From positions 2,604,001 through 2,668,000 of the forward strand of contig CAXXFH010000004.1 in NCBI GenBank assembly GCA_963677085.2: a stretch of 64,000 nt of DNA, in the 5' to 3' direction. Of this stretch, positions 50,825 to 59,537 are shown in pieces. This DNA comes from G963677085 sp963677085 (GTDB lineage: Bacteria > Planctomycetota > Planctomycetia > Pirellulales > Thermoguttaceae). Below the pieces are notes generated by a model. It was not told the DNA's origin, searched no databases, and saw only the letters and a program-made list of their open reading frames with translations. The translations under genes and the position numbers were made by a program. How positions within the stretch are numbered: position 1 is the first letter of the stretch; each line of letters starts with the position of its first letter.

Positions 50825-53800
50825 ATGCAGCGTTTGATCCGCATCGCCGTCAGTTCTGCCATCGTGTTGGTGGCGTACTGGACGTATGCGCTGGTGGTGG
50901 TGCCAAGGGTCGAACCGCCGGCCAAGCCACGCTCTGATGATACAGCACGCCGGTCGGGCAGGAGTAATGTCCCGGGCATTGATCCGAAAATCGAACAGAT
51001 TCGTCCGCTGTTTGCCCCCGACGCCTGGGAGTTGACCAACCCGAAAATTCTCGAGAGCGAACAGGCTAAGCTCTTGATGCGGGAGTACCACAACCTGGGC
51101 GACGGCCGTGTGCAAATCAGTCCTTGCACACTAATCTTCCTGCCCGACGACCCGATCGACGACGACGCCGAACGGCTACGGCAGGCTGTCGTGCTGGAAA
51201 TCCCCGAAGGAGCCATCCTCGAATTCGACGAGCCCTTCGACCTGCGGCGGATGAAAATCGGCAAACTCGTCGGCGGAGAACTCTCCGGGCGAGTCACCAT
51301 TCGCAGTGCCGGACGAGATCCCGGCCCGCAGGACGACCTGCGGATTGTCACCCGCGACGTGGAACTCACCGAAAAGCACATTTGGACCCCGCACCCGGTG
51401 GCGTTCCAACTGGGTCCCAACTACGGCCGCGGCCGCGACATGCGGATCAAACTGCTGCCGGCCAACGAAGACGCCAACGGCAACGGCGACCACCGTGGCC
51501 CGAATATCGGTGGCATCGAACTCTTTGAACTCAAGCACATCGATCGGCTGCACATCGAACCGCCACCGCAGGAGAAGCCGCAAGGATCGCGCGTTGCGCA
51601 GCAATCGGCCGGCCTCGATCCGACCGCGCCGGTCGAGATCACCTGCCGGGGGCCGTTCCGCTTCGACCTGATCGACAAGGTGGCCACCTTCGAAGACCAG
51701 GTCGACGTTATGCGAATCCATCGCAATGGTCCCTGCGACCAGTTGAGTTGCGAACTGCTCTCGCTGTTTTTCGTTGAACGCAACCCGGACAAAGGCAAAG
51801 CGAAATCGGAACCCGGCAAATCGGCTGCTGCGAAGAACCCCAAGCCCTCGCAAAACGATTCCCAAGGGAGAGTATCCACGTCGAATGCTGCATCCACGTC
51901 GAATACCGTGCCGGCGCTGAATCTCGAACCCTCGCGGATCGAAGCCCGGGGCAATCCGGTCATCATTTCCGCACCCAGTTTGAAGGTGCAGGGCCAGGGA
52001 CAACGGCTCGAATACGACTTGATAAACAATCGTGTGGTGCTCGACGGCACCGACGAAGTATCGTTGAAGCAAAACGCCAACGAGATCCACGCCCGAAGTC
52101 TCGACTACCAATGGGAAGGCCCGGGCCGCATTGGTCGTATCGTGGCCGACGGTCCCGGGTGGTTGCGAGGCCAAATGGACGACCGGCCCGAGCAACAGCT
52201 CGAAGCCCGATGGACCAAGCAACTGCTGGTGCGTCCTCACGAGCAGAACCAGGTGATTTCGCTCACGGGCGGTTCTGGCGTAAAATTTCCCGGCATTGGC
52301 GAACTCAGCGCCGCGGAGATTCATCTTTGGCTTCAAGAATTGCCCAATGCGAAGGGCAACGACCAACCCAACATTCGGCCCGATCGGATGCTCGCCCGGC
52401 ACGACGTGCGGCTTGCTTCGGCCGAACTGTCCGGAGCGGTCAACCAACTGGAGGTCTGGTTCGAGGAGGCCGGCGACCTGCCTCGCGTAAGCCCGACCGA
52501 TGTGTCGCCGGGCGGCGTCAACACGCCCATCGGGCCGCCGCTGGCCGGTGGCATGCAACCGTCGCCCTATGGAGGCGTCTACGGCCAGCAGGTCGACGGT
52601 TCGCCGCAACAGCATTTCCATGTGGAAGCGCGATTGGTTCGCGTGAAAATTCTCACCCGCGGCGGCCAGACCGACTTGGACGAACTGATGCTCGAAGACG
52701 GCGTTCGACTTGTCGAAACCCAAACCCGGCGTCCCGACGAAAAACCGGTGGTCGTTACCGGCAATCGGGTTCATGTGGTCGACGCCAGCCTTCCGCACGC
52801 GGCGGTCACCATCATCGGGGCTCCGGCACAGTTCGAAGGGCGTGGGCTTTCGGCTCAGGGCACCACAGTAACACTCAACCGAGGCACGAACCGGCTGGTT
52901 ATTGACGGCGCCGGGCAGATGAGCTTCCCGCTCGACCGTGGATTCGACGGCCAGCCGTTGCCGACGGCCACCTCGCTGAAGATCGACTGGCAGGACCGCA
53001 TGGAATTCGACGGGCAGACGGCCCGCTTCGAAGAACTGGTTACCGCCTGTACGCCACAGCAAACCCTGCGGACGGAAACGCTCGAGGTGTCGTTGCGGCA
53101 AGCGATCCGTTTTTCGGAACTTCAGCAGCGTGAGGAGCCCGAGATCGAGCAGATCCTCTGTCGCGGCGGCGTTTTCATGGAGAGCCGCACGTATGAAGAC
53201 AACGTGCAGACGGGCCACGAACAGTTCGAAGTGACCGATATGGCCATCAACCTCCTCAGCGGCGCCACCACGGCCGGCGGACCGGGCTGGCTCAGCAGCG
53301 TGCGCCGCGGGGGTGATCCGACCGTTGGATTTGCAATGCCCGGGGCGAAATCGTCTCCGACGCCCGCCGCACCGAGCGATACGGCATTGCGTGGCCTGTT
53401 TGTCCGCTTCCAAGGGACTGTGGCCGGAAACCTGCACCACCGGCAGCTCACATTCCAAGATCAGGTACGCGTAACCTACGGGCCGGTCGAGTCATGGGAG
53501 CTCAACTCGCTCGATACGGCCAACCCCGAAACATTGGGCGCCAACGGCGCCGTAATGCACTGCGACCGCTTGACCGTTACCCAAATGACCGACCCGTTGG
53601 GTGGAAAACCGGGCATCGAACTGGTGGCCGACGGCAACACGGTGGTCGAGGGCACTAGCTTCACCGCCCGGGGTGTCCGTATCAGCTACGCCGAATCGAA
53701 GGACCTGCTGATTCTCGAAGGCGACGGGCGGACCGACGCCGAGTTGTTCCGCCAAACCCAGGTGGGCGGACAGACGTCGCGCGCCGCCGCGCAAAAGATC

Positions 53801-53896
53801 CTCTTCTGGCCGAAGAGCCGACGGCTGAAAATCGACGGCGCCCGTTCGTTCGAACTCAGCGGCCTATCGGCCGGCGGACCGTTTGGGCAGAGGTGA
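50825..53896 (+). CDS. Giant LptC/OstA-like periplasmic protein
   Basis: The protein has 1023 residues. An N-terminal membrane anchor (about 6-27, AVSSAIVLVAYWTYALVV) is followed by a long beta-rich region. Repeated segments resemble the OstA/LptA beta-jellyroll: CRGPFRFDLIDKVATFEDQV; SAPSLKVQGQGQRLEYDLIN followed by VVLDGTDEVSL; GLSAQGTTVTLNRGTNRLVI; RMEFDGQTARFEELV. Low-complexity linkers (about 315-365, 560-590) divide the modules. Position directly after kdsC matches lptC/lptA in E. coli, where these proteins carry lipopolysaccharide across the periplasm. I infer a fused bridge function in a planctomycete LPS system; the protein is about five times LptC or LptA in length. Confidence 0.75.
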   Translation: MQRLIRIAVSSAIVLVAYWTYALVVVPRVEPPAKPRSDDTARRSGRSNVPGIDPKIEQIRPLFAPDAWELTNPKILESEQAKLLMREYHNLGDGRVQISPCTLIFLPDDPIDDDAERLRQAVVLEIPEGAILEFDEPFDLRRMKIGKLVGGELSGRVTIRSAGRDPGPQDDLRIVTRDVELTEKHIWTPHPVAFQLGPNYGRGRDMRIKLLPANEDANGNGDHRGPNIGGIELFELKHIDRLHIEPPPQEKPQGSRVAQQSAGLDPTAPVEITCRGPFRFDLIDKVATFEDQVDVMRIHRNGPCDQLSCELLSLFFVERNPDKGKAKSEPGKSAAAKNPKPSQNDSQGRVSTSNAASTSNTVPALNLEPSRIEARGNPVIISAPSLKVQGQGQRLEYDLINNRVVLDGTDEVSLKQNANEIHARSLDYQWEGPGRIGRIVADGPGWLRGQMDDRPEQQLEARWTKQLLVRPHEQNQVISLTGGSGVKFPGIGELSAAEIHLWLQELPNAKGNDQPNIRPDRMLARHDVRLASAELSGAVNQLEVWFEEAGDLPRVSPTDVSPGGVNTPIGPPLAGGMQPSPYGGVYGQQVDGSPQQHFHVEARLVRVKILTRGGQTDLDELMLEDGVRLVETQTRRPDEKPVVVTGNRVHVVDASLPHAAVTIIGAPAQFEGRGLSAQGTTVTLNRGTNRLVIDGAGQMSFPLDRGFDGQPLPTATSLKIDWQDRMEFDGQTARFEELVTACTPQQTLRTETLEVSLRQAIRFSELQQREEPEIEQILCRGGVFMESRTYEDNVQTGHEQFEVTDMAINLLSGATTAGGPGWLSSVRRGGDPTVGFAMPGAKSSPTPAAPSDTALRGLFVRFQGTVAGNLHHRQLTFQDQVRVTYGPVESWELNSLDTANPETLGANGAVMHCDRLTVTQMTDPLGGKPGIELVADGNTVVEGTSFTARGVRISYAESKDLLILEGDGRTDAELFRQTQVGGQTSRAAAQKILFWPKSRRLKIDGARSFELSGLSAGGPFGQR

Positions 53897-53930
53897 GAAT
53901 AGAACTGAACCCAATGATTTCCCTCGTACC

Positions 53931-54058
53931 CAAGCTCCAGCTTGGGCACGTACTTCCGGGAAGCTCTGCTTCCCTAACCTTGTTTTGCGTGTCACGTTCG
54001 GGCTGGCGAAGCGGAGCTTCGCTCGAAGTGGGTTTCCAAGCCGGAGCTTGGGAACCAG
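53931..54058. repeat. Dispersed CCAAGCTCC/GGAGCTTGG hairpin repeat, double unit
   Basis: CCCAAGCTCCAGCTTGGGCA, GGAAGCTCTGCTTCC, then GAAGCGGAGCTTCGC and CCAAGCCGGAGCTTGGGAACC (two overlapping hairpins) are related to 16342-16456 and 31197-31260. The unit lies between the OstA-like gene and the next gene. Confidence 0.65.
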
Positions 54059-54087
54059 TGTAAATAGTCAATCAGTCGATCCTAAAC

Positions 54088-55599
54088 ATGTTCCGTCGTC
54101 TCTGGTCCGCCGAAGCGGGTTTCTTTCTCGGCCTGTGGCTCGTGCTGCCGGTGGTCGGGCGAACCTCGATGTACCGCGACCCGGGCACGTTCTGGCACGT
54201 GGTCGTCGGCCAGCGGATGGTCGACTCGGGCGAGGTGATCTGTAGCGATCCGTTCAGCTTCACCCGCGCCGCCGAACCGTGGACGGCCCATCAATGGCTG
54301 GCCGAGTGCGGCATGGGCCTGCTGCATCGCCTCGGCGGCTGGGACGCCCTGCTGCTGGCGGCCGTTACACTGCTGGCGGCAATCTACACTTTCTTGGCAT
54401 CGCGGATGTTGCGAGCGGGGCTGCACCCGCTTTGGGCCGGTTCGCTGCTGGCCGTCGTTCTGTTGGCCAGTGCGCCCCAATTCCATGTCCGCCCGCTGCT
54501 GATCACCATCGGTCTGGTGGCCTGTAGCTTCGCGTTGCTGGTCGATGTCGACGCCGGTCGCCGACGACTGCGTCGGCTTTGGTGGTTCGTGCCATTGATG
54601 GCCCTTTGGGCAAACCTCCACGGTGGCGCGCTGGCTGGGCTGGGAATGTTCGCGGTTTGCAGTGCGTGGTGGATCGTGCTGTGGCTGTTTGGCGGTAACT
54701 CGCCGCTGACGCGACGGCGCGACGTGCTCGCCCTGCTGTTGATCGTGGCGGTCAGCGGTGCGGCCGTGTTGCTGAACCCGTACGGCGTCGAACTGCCGCG
54801 TTCGTGGTGGACAACGCTGCGGATGCCGCTACCCGTGCTGATTCAAGAACATGCCCCGCTCGACCTTCGCGATCCACTGGCCTGGGCGACTGTCGTGCTC
54901 ACGCTGTTGTACCTGGCAACCTTGCTTTGCGTGCCGCCGCGCCGCCTGCGCATCACCTGGCTGTTGCCGCTGGTGTGGCTCGTGTTGGCTGTCGCTCGGG
55001 TGCGCAACGTGCCGTTGTTCGCTGTGACCACAGCCATCGTCTTGGCGGAACTCATTCCCCAGATTCGTTGGGCCGACTGGCTCGTGCAGCGCGAGGTGCT
55101 GCTGACGCCCGAGGTGCTTGCCGGACGCCGTTGCGACGCACGCTCGGCCGTGATCCCGCTGGCAGTGATGTTACTTGTTACGGTGCTGTTGTTTGCGGGA
55201 GTAGCTTCGCCCTTGGTTGGGCCACAATGGGCCCGATTCGATCCGGCACTATGGCCGGTCGACCTGTTGCCGGAGCTCGAAGCGCTCGACCGCACCAGTC
55301 CCGAGGGTACGCCAATCTTCAACGACCTGAACTACGGCGGCTTTCTCATCTACCACACGCCGCGTCTGCGCGTGTTTGCCGATGACCGCTGCGCGCTGTA
55401 CGGCACCGAGATGTTGAAGGACTACGAATTCGCTCGATACGCCAGCCCCAGCCGCATCAACCACTGGACCATGCAATACGATTTCAAGCACGCGCTGGTG
55501 AGAACGGGCACTCTGTTTGATCGTTTTCTACAAAACGAATCACGTTGGCTGCTGGTCCGCCGTACCCCCACGGCCACCCTCTACCGGCGGGAAGAGTAG
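54088..55599 (+). CDS. Polytopic membrane protein, GT-C glycosyltransferase-like
   Basis: The protein has 503 residues and about ten membrane helices. After the first helix a loop has RTSMYRDPGTFWHVVVGQRM and DPFSFTRAAEPWTAHQWLAE, an acidic-loop plus aromatic region similar to GT-C type sugar transferases that use lipid-linked donors. A C-terminal globular tail (about 400-503, FNDLNYGGFLIYHTPRLRVF) faces outward. I cannot name a family. The location next to lipopolysaccharide-type genes suggests a role in surface glycan assembly, as inference. The start at 54088 is the first ATG after an intergenic repeat. Confidence 0.65.
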   Translation: MFRRLWSAEAGFFLGLWLVLPVVGRTSMYRDPGTFWHVVVGQRMVDSGEVICSDPFSFTRAAEPWTAHQWLAECGMGLLHRLGGWDALLLAAVTLLAAIYTFLASRMLRAGLHPLWAGSLLAVVLLASAPQFHVRPLLITIGLVACSFALLVDVDAGRRRLRRLWWFVPLMALWANLHGGALAGLGMFAVCSAWWIVLWLFGGNSPLTRRRDVLALLLIVAVSGAAVLLNPYGVELPRSWWTTLRMPLPVLIQEHAPLDLRDPLAWATVVLTLLYLATLLCVPPRRLRITWLLPLVWLVLAVARVRNVPLFAVTTAIVLAELIPQIRWADWLVQREVLLTPEVLAGRRCDARSAVIPLAVMLLVTVLLFAGVASPLVGPQWARFDPALWPVDLLPELEALDRTSPEGTPIFNDLNYGGFLIYHTPRLRVFADDRCALYGTEMLKDYEFARYASPSRINHWTMQYDFKHALVRTGTLFDRFLQNESRWLLVRRTPTATLYRREE

Positions 55600-55694
55600 T
55601 TGTTGGGTGGATAGTGATTAGTGGGTAGTTGGCGGGTGGCGGAGAGGGGGTGGGTGCCATGCCCACGCTTGCGTGGGCATGTTTCCAACGATAC
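55600..55694. repeat. G-rich tract and hairpin repeat between convergent genes
   Basis: After the stop comes a G-rich, C-poor tract (GGGTGGATAGTGATTAGTGG). It is complementary in style to the C-rich leader at 8800-8858 (CACTATTCACTATCCACC). A CATGCCCACGC/GCGTGGGCATG hairpin follows (55659-55682). Confidence 0.6.
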
Positions 55695-56441
55695 TCACGA
55701 CACCAACGCCTCGGCGACGGCCCAGGCACCGATAGCCTGTAGCCGGGATTCCAGTTGCCGTACAATCTCTTTGTCGTTCCAAATCTTCTGGAGGAACGCT
55801 TCGCAGCCCAGTTCCGCGTACCAGCCCGCCATGTACGACCAACCGAACTCTTTCGGACTGGGTTTTGGCGGCTCGGGACGCGAATCGAGCCACCGCTGCA
55901 CGGCCGGGCCACGTTCTGGGTACGCCGCCACCACGGCCGCGCAGACGAGTCGTTCCAGCGTTTGTTGCGGAGGAACGCCCGGCATTGCCACACCGTTGGT
56001 GCTCCAGCGCACCACGTGGATCGTTGTTGCTCCGCTGAATAGCGTGAATTTCCTCTCCGCTTCGACAACCACTGGCGTATCAAACTTTTCGAGCAGGTTT
56101 TCCACGGCCTGTGGGCCGAGCGTGGGCACTTCGTCCTCGGCAGCGTCTTCCGAAAGATCGGAATCGACGCAAAGCACCAAATGCGTCAACGGGCGATCAA
56201 CACAAACGTCCTTCAGTCGTGAGCTTGCCTCTATGGGAAGATTGTTTTTGCCATTACAAGGAACGACGCGCACAAACTGTTCACTGGGTGAATGGTAACT
56301 GTATTGCCCACGCACGGCTACCCTATCCGAAGGTTCCATCTTTCCTTTGCAGCTTGTACACCCAAGGCGTTTCAGCCATCCGGCCCAAAACGCACGATCA
56401 TGGTAGCCTTCGCAAAGAACGACGGATTCGCTCGGATTCAT
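55695..56441 (-). CDS. TOPRIM-domain protein, partner of the upstream AAA ATPase
   Basis: The protein has 248 residues. The TOPRIM fold begins SVVLCEGYHDRAFWAGWLKR, with the acidic residue in CEG, and continues to VRVVPCNGKNNLP and LTHLVLCVDSDLSEDAAEDE, which carries the DxD pair. This matches the nuclease/primase-like TOPRIM of OLD-type systems and DUF3226/DUF4435-like proteins. The start overlaps the end of the ATPase gene by four bases (ATGA, 56438-56441), so translation is probably coupled. In OLD proteins the ATPase and TOPRIM domains are one chain; here they are two genes. A DNA or RNA nuclease function is inference. Confidence 0.78.
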   Translation of the reverse strand: MNPSESVVLCEGYHDRAFWAGWLKRLGCTSCKGKMEPSDRVAVRGQYSYHSPSEQFVRVVPCNGKNNLPIEASSRLKDVCVDRPLTHLVLCVDSDLSEDAAEDEVPTLGPQAVENLLEKFDTPVVVEAERKFTLFSGATTIHVVRWSTNGVAMPGVPPQQTLERLVCAAVVAAYPERGPAVQRWLDSRPEPPKPSPKEFGWSYMAGWYAELGCEAFLQKIWNDKEIVRQLESRLQAIGAWAVAEALVS

Positions 56442-57415
56442 CGCAGGTCGCTTTCGATCTCAGTACGGGCGAACGAAATCTCCTCGCCGGTCATGCGGCG
56501 CGATTTCAGCAGACCTTCAGCCAAACTCAGACGATACAACGAGGTCTTCTCCAGGTCGTCCTCCGCTGCCTCGGAAAGGAGGAAGTCGATGAACTCCAGG
56601 CTATGCGTAGTGAGAATTACCTGAATGTCGCGCCGAATGGCCGCCAGAATAGCTCGCACCGATTGACAGATGGCGGCGGGGTGGAGATGAGCCTCCGGTT
56701 CTTCGACGAGCATCACGGCCTTGTCACGCGATGTGAGGTTGAGGGCCAAGCGAACCAGGTGGTAAATTCCGTCGCCCGACAACGACACCGGAACGGCGTG
56801 ATCCGCGTACTCGAAAAACGTGACGCTCTTGCCGTTTTCGACAAGGATGCTTAGATCCACCAAGCCGGGCACCACTTCGGCAAGCAGTGCTTTGACCTGC
56901 TGACGTTGCCCCATCTTCACGGCTCTGGAGAAAAGCTCGTCCAAGGGAAGGCCGCCCTTGAAATGTTCGACGAGGTCGATCTCCGGCAGGGTTTGTAGTT
57001 CCCGTGGTGGAATCTGTACGCGCGTTTCCGGCAATGATCGGAAACTGGAACTGCATAGGTCAGGGACAAGATCAATGTTGTTGCGCCAGCTCGTCAGTGT
57101 GAACCCCTCGTCCGACTTCATCGTAGTAGCGACGTAGGGCTGATCGAAGAAATCAACCAGCATTGTGGCTTCTGTCGTCTGTGGGCCTCGCCAGAAGAGC
57201 CAGTCTTTGCTTGAGTCTCCTTTGTCGTGCTCGTGACGTTTGACTACTTCTGTCGCGGCCTGTTTCGAATTTCGATTAGCCCCGATCAGCAGTGCGTCCA
57301 ACACCGTACTCTTCCCGCAACCGTTCGGTCCGACCAAGACGACCAGCGGCGTGAGATCGCCGAGCTTTCCTTCGCGAATTCCGCGGAAGTTTTCGATTTG
57401 GACGGATTTGATCAC
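56438..57415 (-). CDS. AAA ATPase of the OLD/RecF type, first gene of a two-gene module
   Basis: The protein has 325 residues. I chose the GTG start at 57415: AAGGAA lies about seven bases upstream and the upstream frame only translates an intergenic repeat. The sequence opens IKSVQIENFRGIREGKLGDL, then has Walker A GPNGCGKST (about 29-37), an ABC-like LSGDGIYHLVRLALNL (about 225-240), Walker B AVMLVEEPEAHLHP (about 248-261) and the switch histidine in VILTTHSLEFIDFLL. This is the SMC/OLD-like AAA15/AAA21 group. With the TOPRIM gene it resembles two-gene anti-phage modules such as PARIS or split OLD systems, though the proteins are shorter. Confidence 0.82.
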   Translation of the reverse strand: MIKSVQIENFRGIREGKLGDLTPLVVLVGPNGCGKSTVLDALLIGANRNSKQAATEVVKRHEHDKGDSSKDWLFWRGPQTTEATMLVDFFDQPYVATTMKSDEGFTLTSWRNNIDLVPDLCSSSFRSLPETRVQIPPRELQTLPEIDLVEHFKGGLPLDELFSRAVKMGQRQQVKALLAEVVPGLVDLSILVENGKSVTFFEYADHAVPVSLSGDGIYHLVRLALNLTSRDKAVMLVEEPEAHLHPAAICQSVRAILAAIRRDIQVILTTHSLEFIDFLLSEAAEDDLEKTSLYRLSLAEGLLKSRRMTGEEISFARTEIESDLR

Positions 57416-57493
57416 GGCACGATTCCTTGACGCTTCTGATTTCACACGACGGGTCGGACGCGAATTCCCAAATCCACGCTCAGCCGCCAGCAA

Positions 57494-57523
57494 ACATGCC
57501 CACGCTTCTCGTGGGCATGGCAC
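57494..57523. repeat. Dispersed CATGCCCACG/CGTGGGCATG hairpin
   Basis: CATGCCCACGCTTCTCGTGGGCATG forms a 10-bp hairpin. It is the same family as 55659-55682, 47308-47333 and 33231-33253 and lies upstream of the AAA ATPase start. Confidence 0.6.
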
Positions 57524-57737
57524 CCGGTGCAAGATCTTATAGCCGGGTGACTGATTTATCGCCACATATGGCGATATCTCTCCTCACGAAATTTACCATG
57601 AACCACCCGGACAGCCAAGGTCCACACCCCACCTCGCACCCGGCGAGGATCGCCCGTAAAATGGGGGCTGCCGTTTTCACGACAGAGTCCCATTTTTCCT
57701 GTCGCCTTTCCGTCGGCCCAAGCGCCGCTTTCTGCCC

Positions 57738-58325
57738 ATGAAAATCCTGCTCTCCGAAGAACAACTCCGCCAGGGCATCGCTCGGCTTGCCGGCCAGATC
57801 GAGGAGTGCTACAACGGCCGGCCGCTGACGGTTGTGGGCGTGTTGATCGGGAGTGTGATTCTCCTGGCCGACTTGGTTCGCCAGCTCTCGCTGCCGTTGC
57901 GCGTCGAGATGGTGCAGACTCGTAGCTACCATGGCTCATCGACCCGGCCGGGCCAGTTGACGCTCAACGTCGACCTGCTCAGCGGCGATCTGCGGGGACG
58001 CGACGTGTTGCTGGTCGACGATATCTTCGATACGGGCCACACGCTGGCTGCCCTGCTGCCGGAAATCGAACGCCTGCAACCGGCGAGCGTGCGCACGGCC
58101 GTGTTGCTGCGCAAGGCTGATCGGTGTGAAGTGGCCGTGCAGCCCGACTTCGTGGCCTTCGACATTCCCGACGAATTCGTCGTCGGCTTTGGGCTCGACT
58201 ACCGCGATCAATATCGCCACCTGCCGTACTTGGCAGCGTTGGAACCGAGCGATCTGGCGTCGCCGTTGCCAAGCGACCGAAGTTCGACGAACTCGCACGA
58301 TCATTCGGAGGACGCGTCGCGGTGA
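57738..58325 (+). CDS. hpt: Hypoxanthine phosphoribosyltransferase
   Basis: The protein has 195 residues. It salvages hypoxanthine and guanine with PRPP. The signature PRPP loop is VLLVDDIFDTGHTLAAL (about 95-111), preceded by VVGVLIGSVILLADLVR and the flexible loop VQTRSYHGS. The base-binding end has DFVAFDIPDEFVVGFGLDYR. The TGA stop overlaps the GTG start of the next glycosyltransferase gene by two bases, so the genes may be co-translated. The C-terminal tail is extended by about 15 residues beyond the usual end. Confidence 0.94.
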   Translation: MKILLSEEQLRQGIARLAGQIEECYNGRPLTVVGVLIGSVILLADLVRQLSLPLRVEMVQTRSYHGSSTRPGQLTLNVDLLSGDLRGRDVLLVDDIFDTGHTLAALLPEIERLQPASVRTAVLLRKADRCEVAVQPDFVAFDIPDEFVVGFGLDYRDQYRHLPYLAALEPSDLASPLPSDRSSTNSHDHSEDASR

Positions 58326-59530
58326 CACCATTGAAACTCTTGATCGTCGCGCGTCGGTTCTGGCCCCTGATGGGTACCAGCGAAAACGCGCTGGGCAGCC
58401 TGGCAGTCGAGTTGGTGGCCGCCGGGCACGACGTTACCGTGTTGACCGCCGACTGGCAGGGCAATGGTCCCGCGATGATCGACTTTCGCGGTGTCCGACT
58501 GGTGCAGATGCGTTGTGCCCCGCGTTCACAAAAGAGCACGTTTTGCTATGCCGGCTTGTTGCGTCGTTGGATGCGGCAGTGTACGACACCGTTCGATTTG
58601 GCCTATGTCGCCGGTTTGAAGCACGAAGCCTTTGTGGCGATGTGCGTATTGGGCGATCGGATGCCCATCGTATTGCGGCCCGAGTTGGCCGGTCGCAAAG
58701 GCGATTGCGTTTGGCAGCTCGACGCGCCCTTCGGCGGGCATATCAAACGGCGCTGCCTGAGCGCCGACGCGTTGGTGGCTTCCACGCCCTCGCTTGCCGA
58801 TGAACTCAAGGCGGCCGGCTATCCACGCCATCGAATTCATGTGTTGTCCGACGGTGTCGCACAACCACCCGCGCGGCTGGCGAAAACCAAGTTCGACGCG
58901 CGCCGGGCGCTGGCCACAGCCAATCGGGCGTTGGTCCTGCCCGACTGGGCCCAAGCGGCCGTCTACGCCGGTTCGCTCGACGACCAGGAAGCCGTGGCCA
59001 CGTTGCTCGAAGCCTGGGAGCCGATCACTTCGCGCTGGCCCAATGCCCGATTGTGGTTGCCGGGCGGCGCCGTGGACCATGTGACGCTCGAACAGCAGAT
59101 TGTCGCCCGAGGGCTGACGGATCGGGTCGTTGCGGCCGGAATCTTCGAAACAAACGAAGACCTGCTGGCGGCTGCCGACGTGTGCATCACGGCGTCCGCG
59201 CAGCCGGGCATTGCGTTGATGTTGCGCGAGGCCATGGCCGCTGGTTTGCCGGTCGTGGCCAGTGACACGGTCGACCACCGCAGCCTGATCCACAACGGAC
59301 GCGACGGTTTGCTGGCTTCGTCCGACGACGCGGCGGCGTTCAGCCGCGCGATCGCCCGAGTGTTCGACGAGCCGAATCTGGCCACCGACCTGGGCTTGGC
59401 AGCCCGGCAGCACGCCGCCGAGTTTTCCCTTGCCACGATGGTAGAAAAGCACGTAACATTGTTTCAGGAGTTGGCCCGGCCGCTGGCCGCTCACGAACCG
59501 ACACCGACGTCGAGCAACTGTAGCGAGTGA
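58322..59530 (+). CDS. Family 4 glycosyltransferase
   Basis: The protein has 402 residues with the two-Rossmann GT-B fold of GT4, which transfers sugars from nucleotide donors. The N-terminal domain starts KLLIVARRFWPLMGTSENAL with the helix after the glycine-rich loop. The C-terminal domain has AAVYAGSLDDQEAVATLLEA, LWLPGGAVDH and the donor-binding EX7E-like region AQPGIALMLREAMAAGLPVV (about 297-316). It overlaps hpt and is followed after seven bases by a second GT4 gene. A role in surface polysaccharide is inferred from asnB and the second GT4. Confidence 0.9.
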   Translation: MTPLKLLIVARRFWPLMGTSENALGSLAVELVAAGHDVTVLTADWQGNGPAMIDFRGVRLVQMRCAPRSQKSTFCYAGLLRRWMRQCTTPFDLAYVAGLKHEAFVAMCVLGDRMPIVLRPELAGRKGDCVWQLDAPFGGHIKRRCLSADALVASTPSLADELKAAGYPRHRIHVLSDGVAQPPARLAKTKFDARRALATANRALVLPDWAQAAVYAGSLDDQEAVATLLEAWEPITSRWPNARLWLPGGAVDHVTLEQQIVARGLTDRVVAAGIFETNEDLLAAADVCITASAQPGIALMLREAMAAGLPVVASDTVDHRSLIHNGRDGLLASSDDAAAFSRAIARVFDEPNLATDLGLAARQHAAEFSLATMVEKHVTLFQELARPLAAHEPTPTSSNCSE

Positions 59531-59537
59531 ACCACCC

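Noticed and set aside
51176..53458. 760-codon minus-strand frame opposite the OstA-like gene
   Set aside because: Antisense to a well-supported gene and lacking any recognisable domain; such frames are common in GC-rich DNA.
55695..57415. Calling the ATPase/TOPRIM pair PARIS or Gabija
   Set aside because: Both proteins are shorter than the characterised ones and the family cannot be settled by reading; only the general architecture is claimed.
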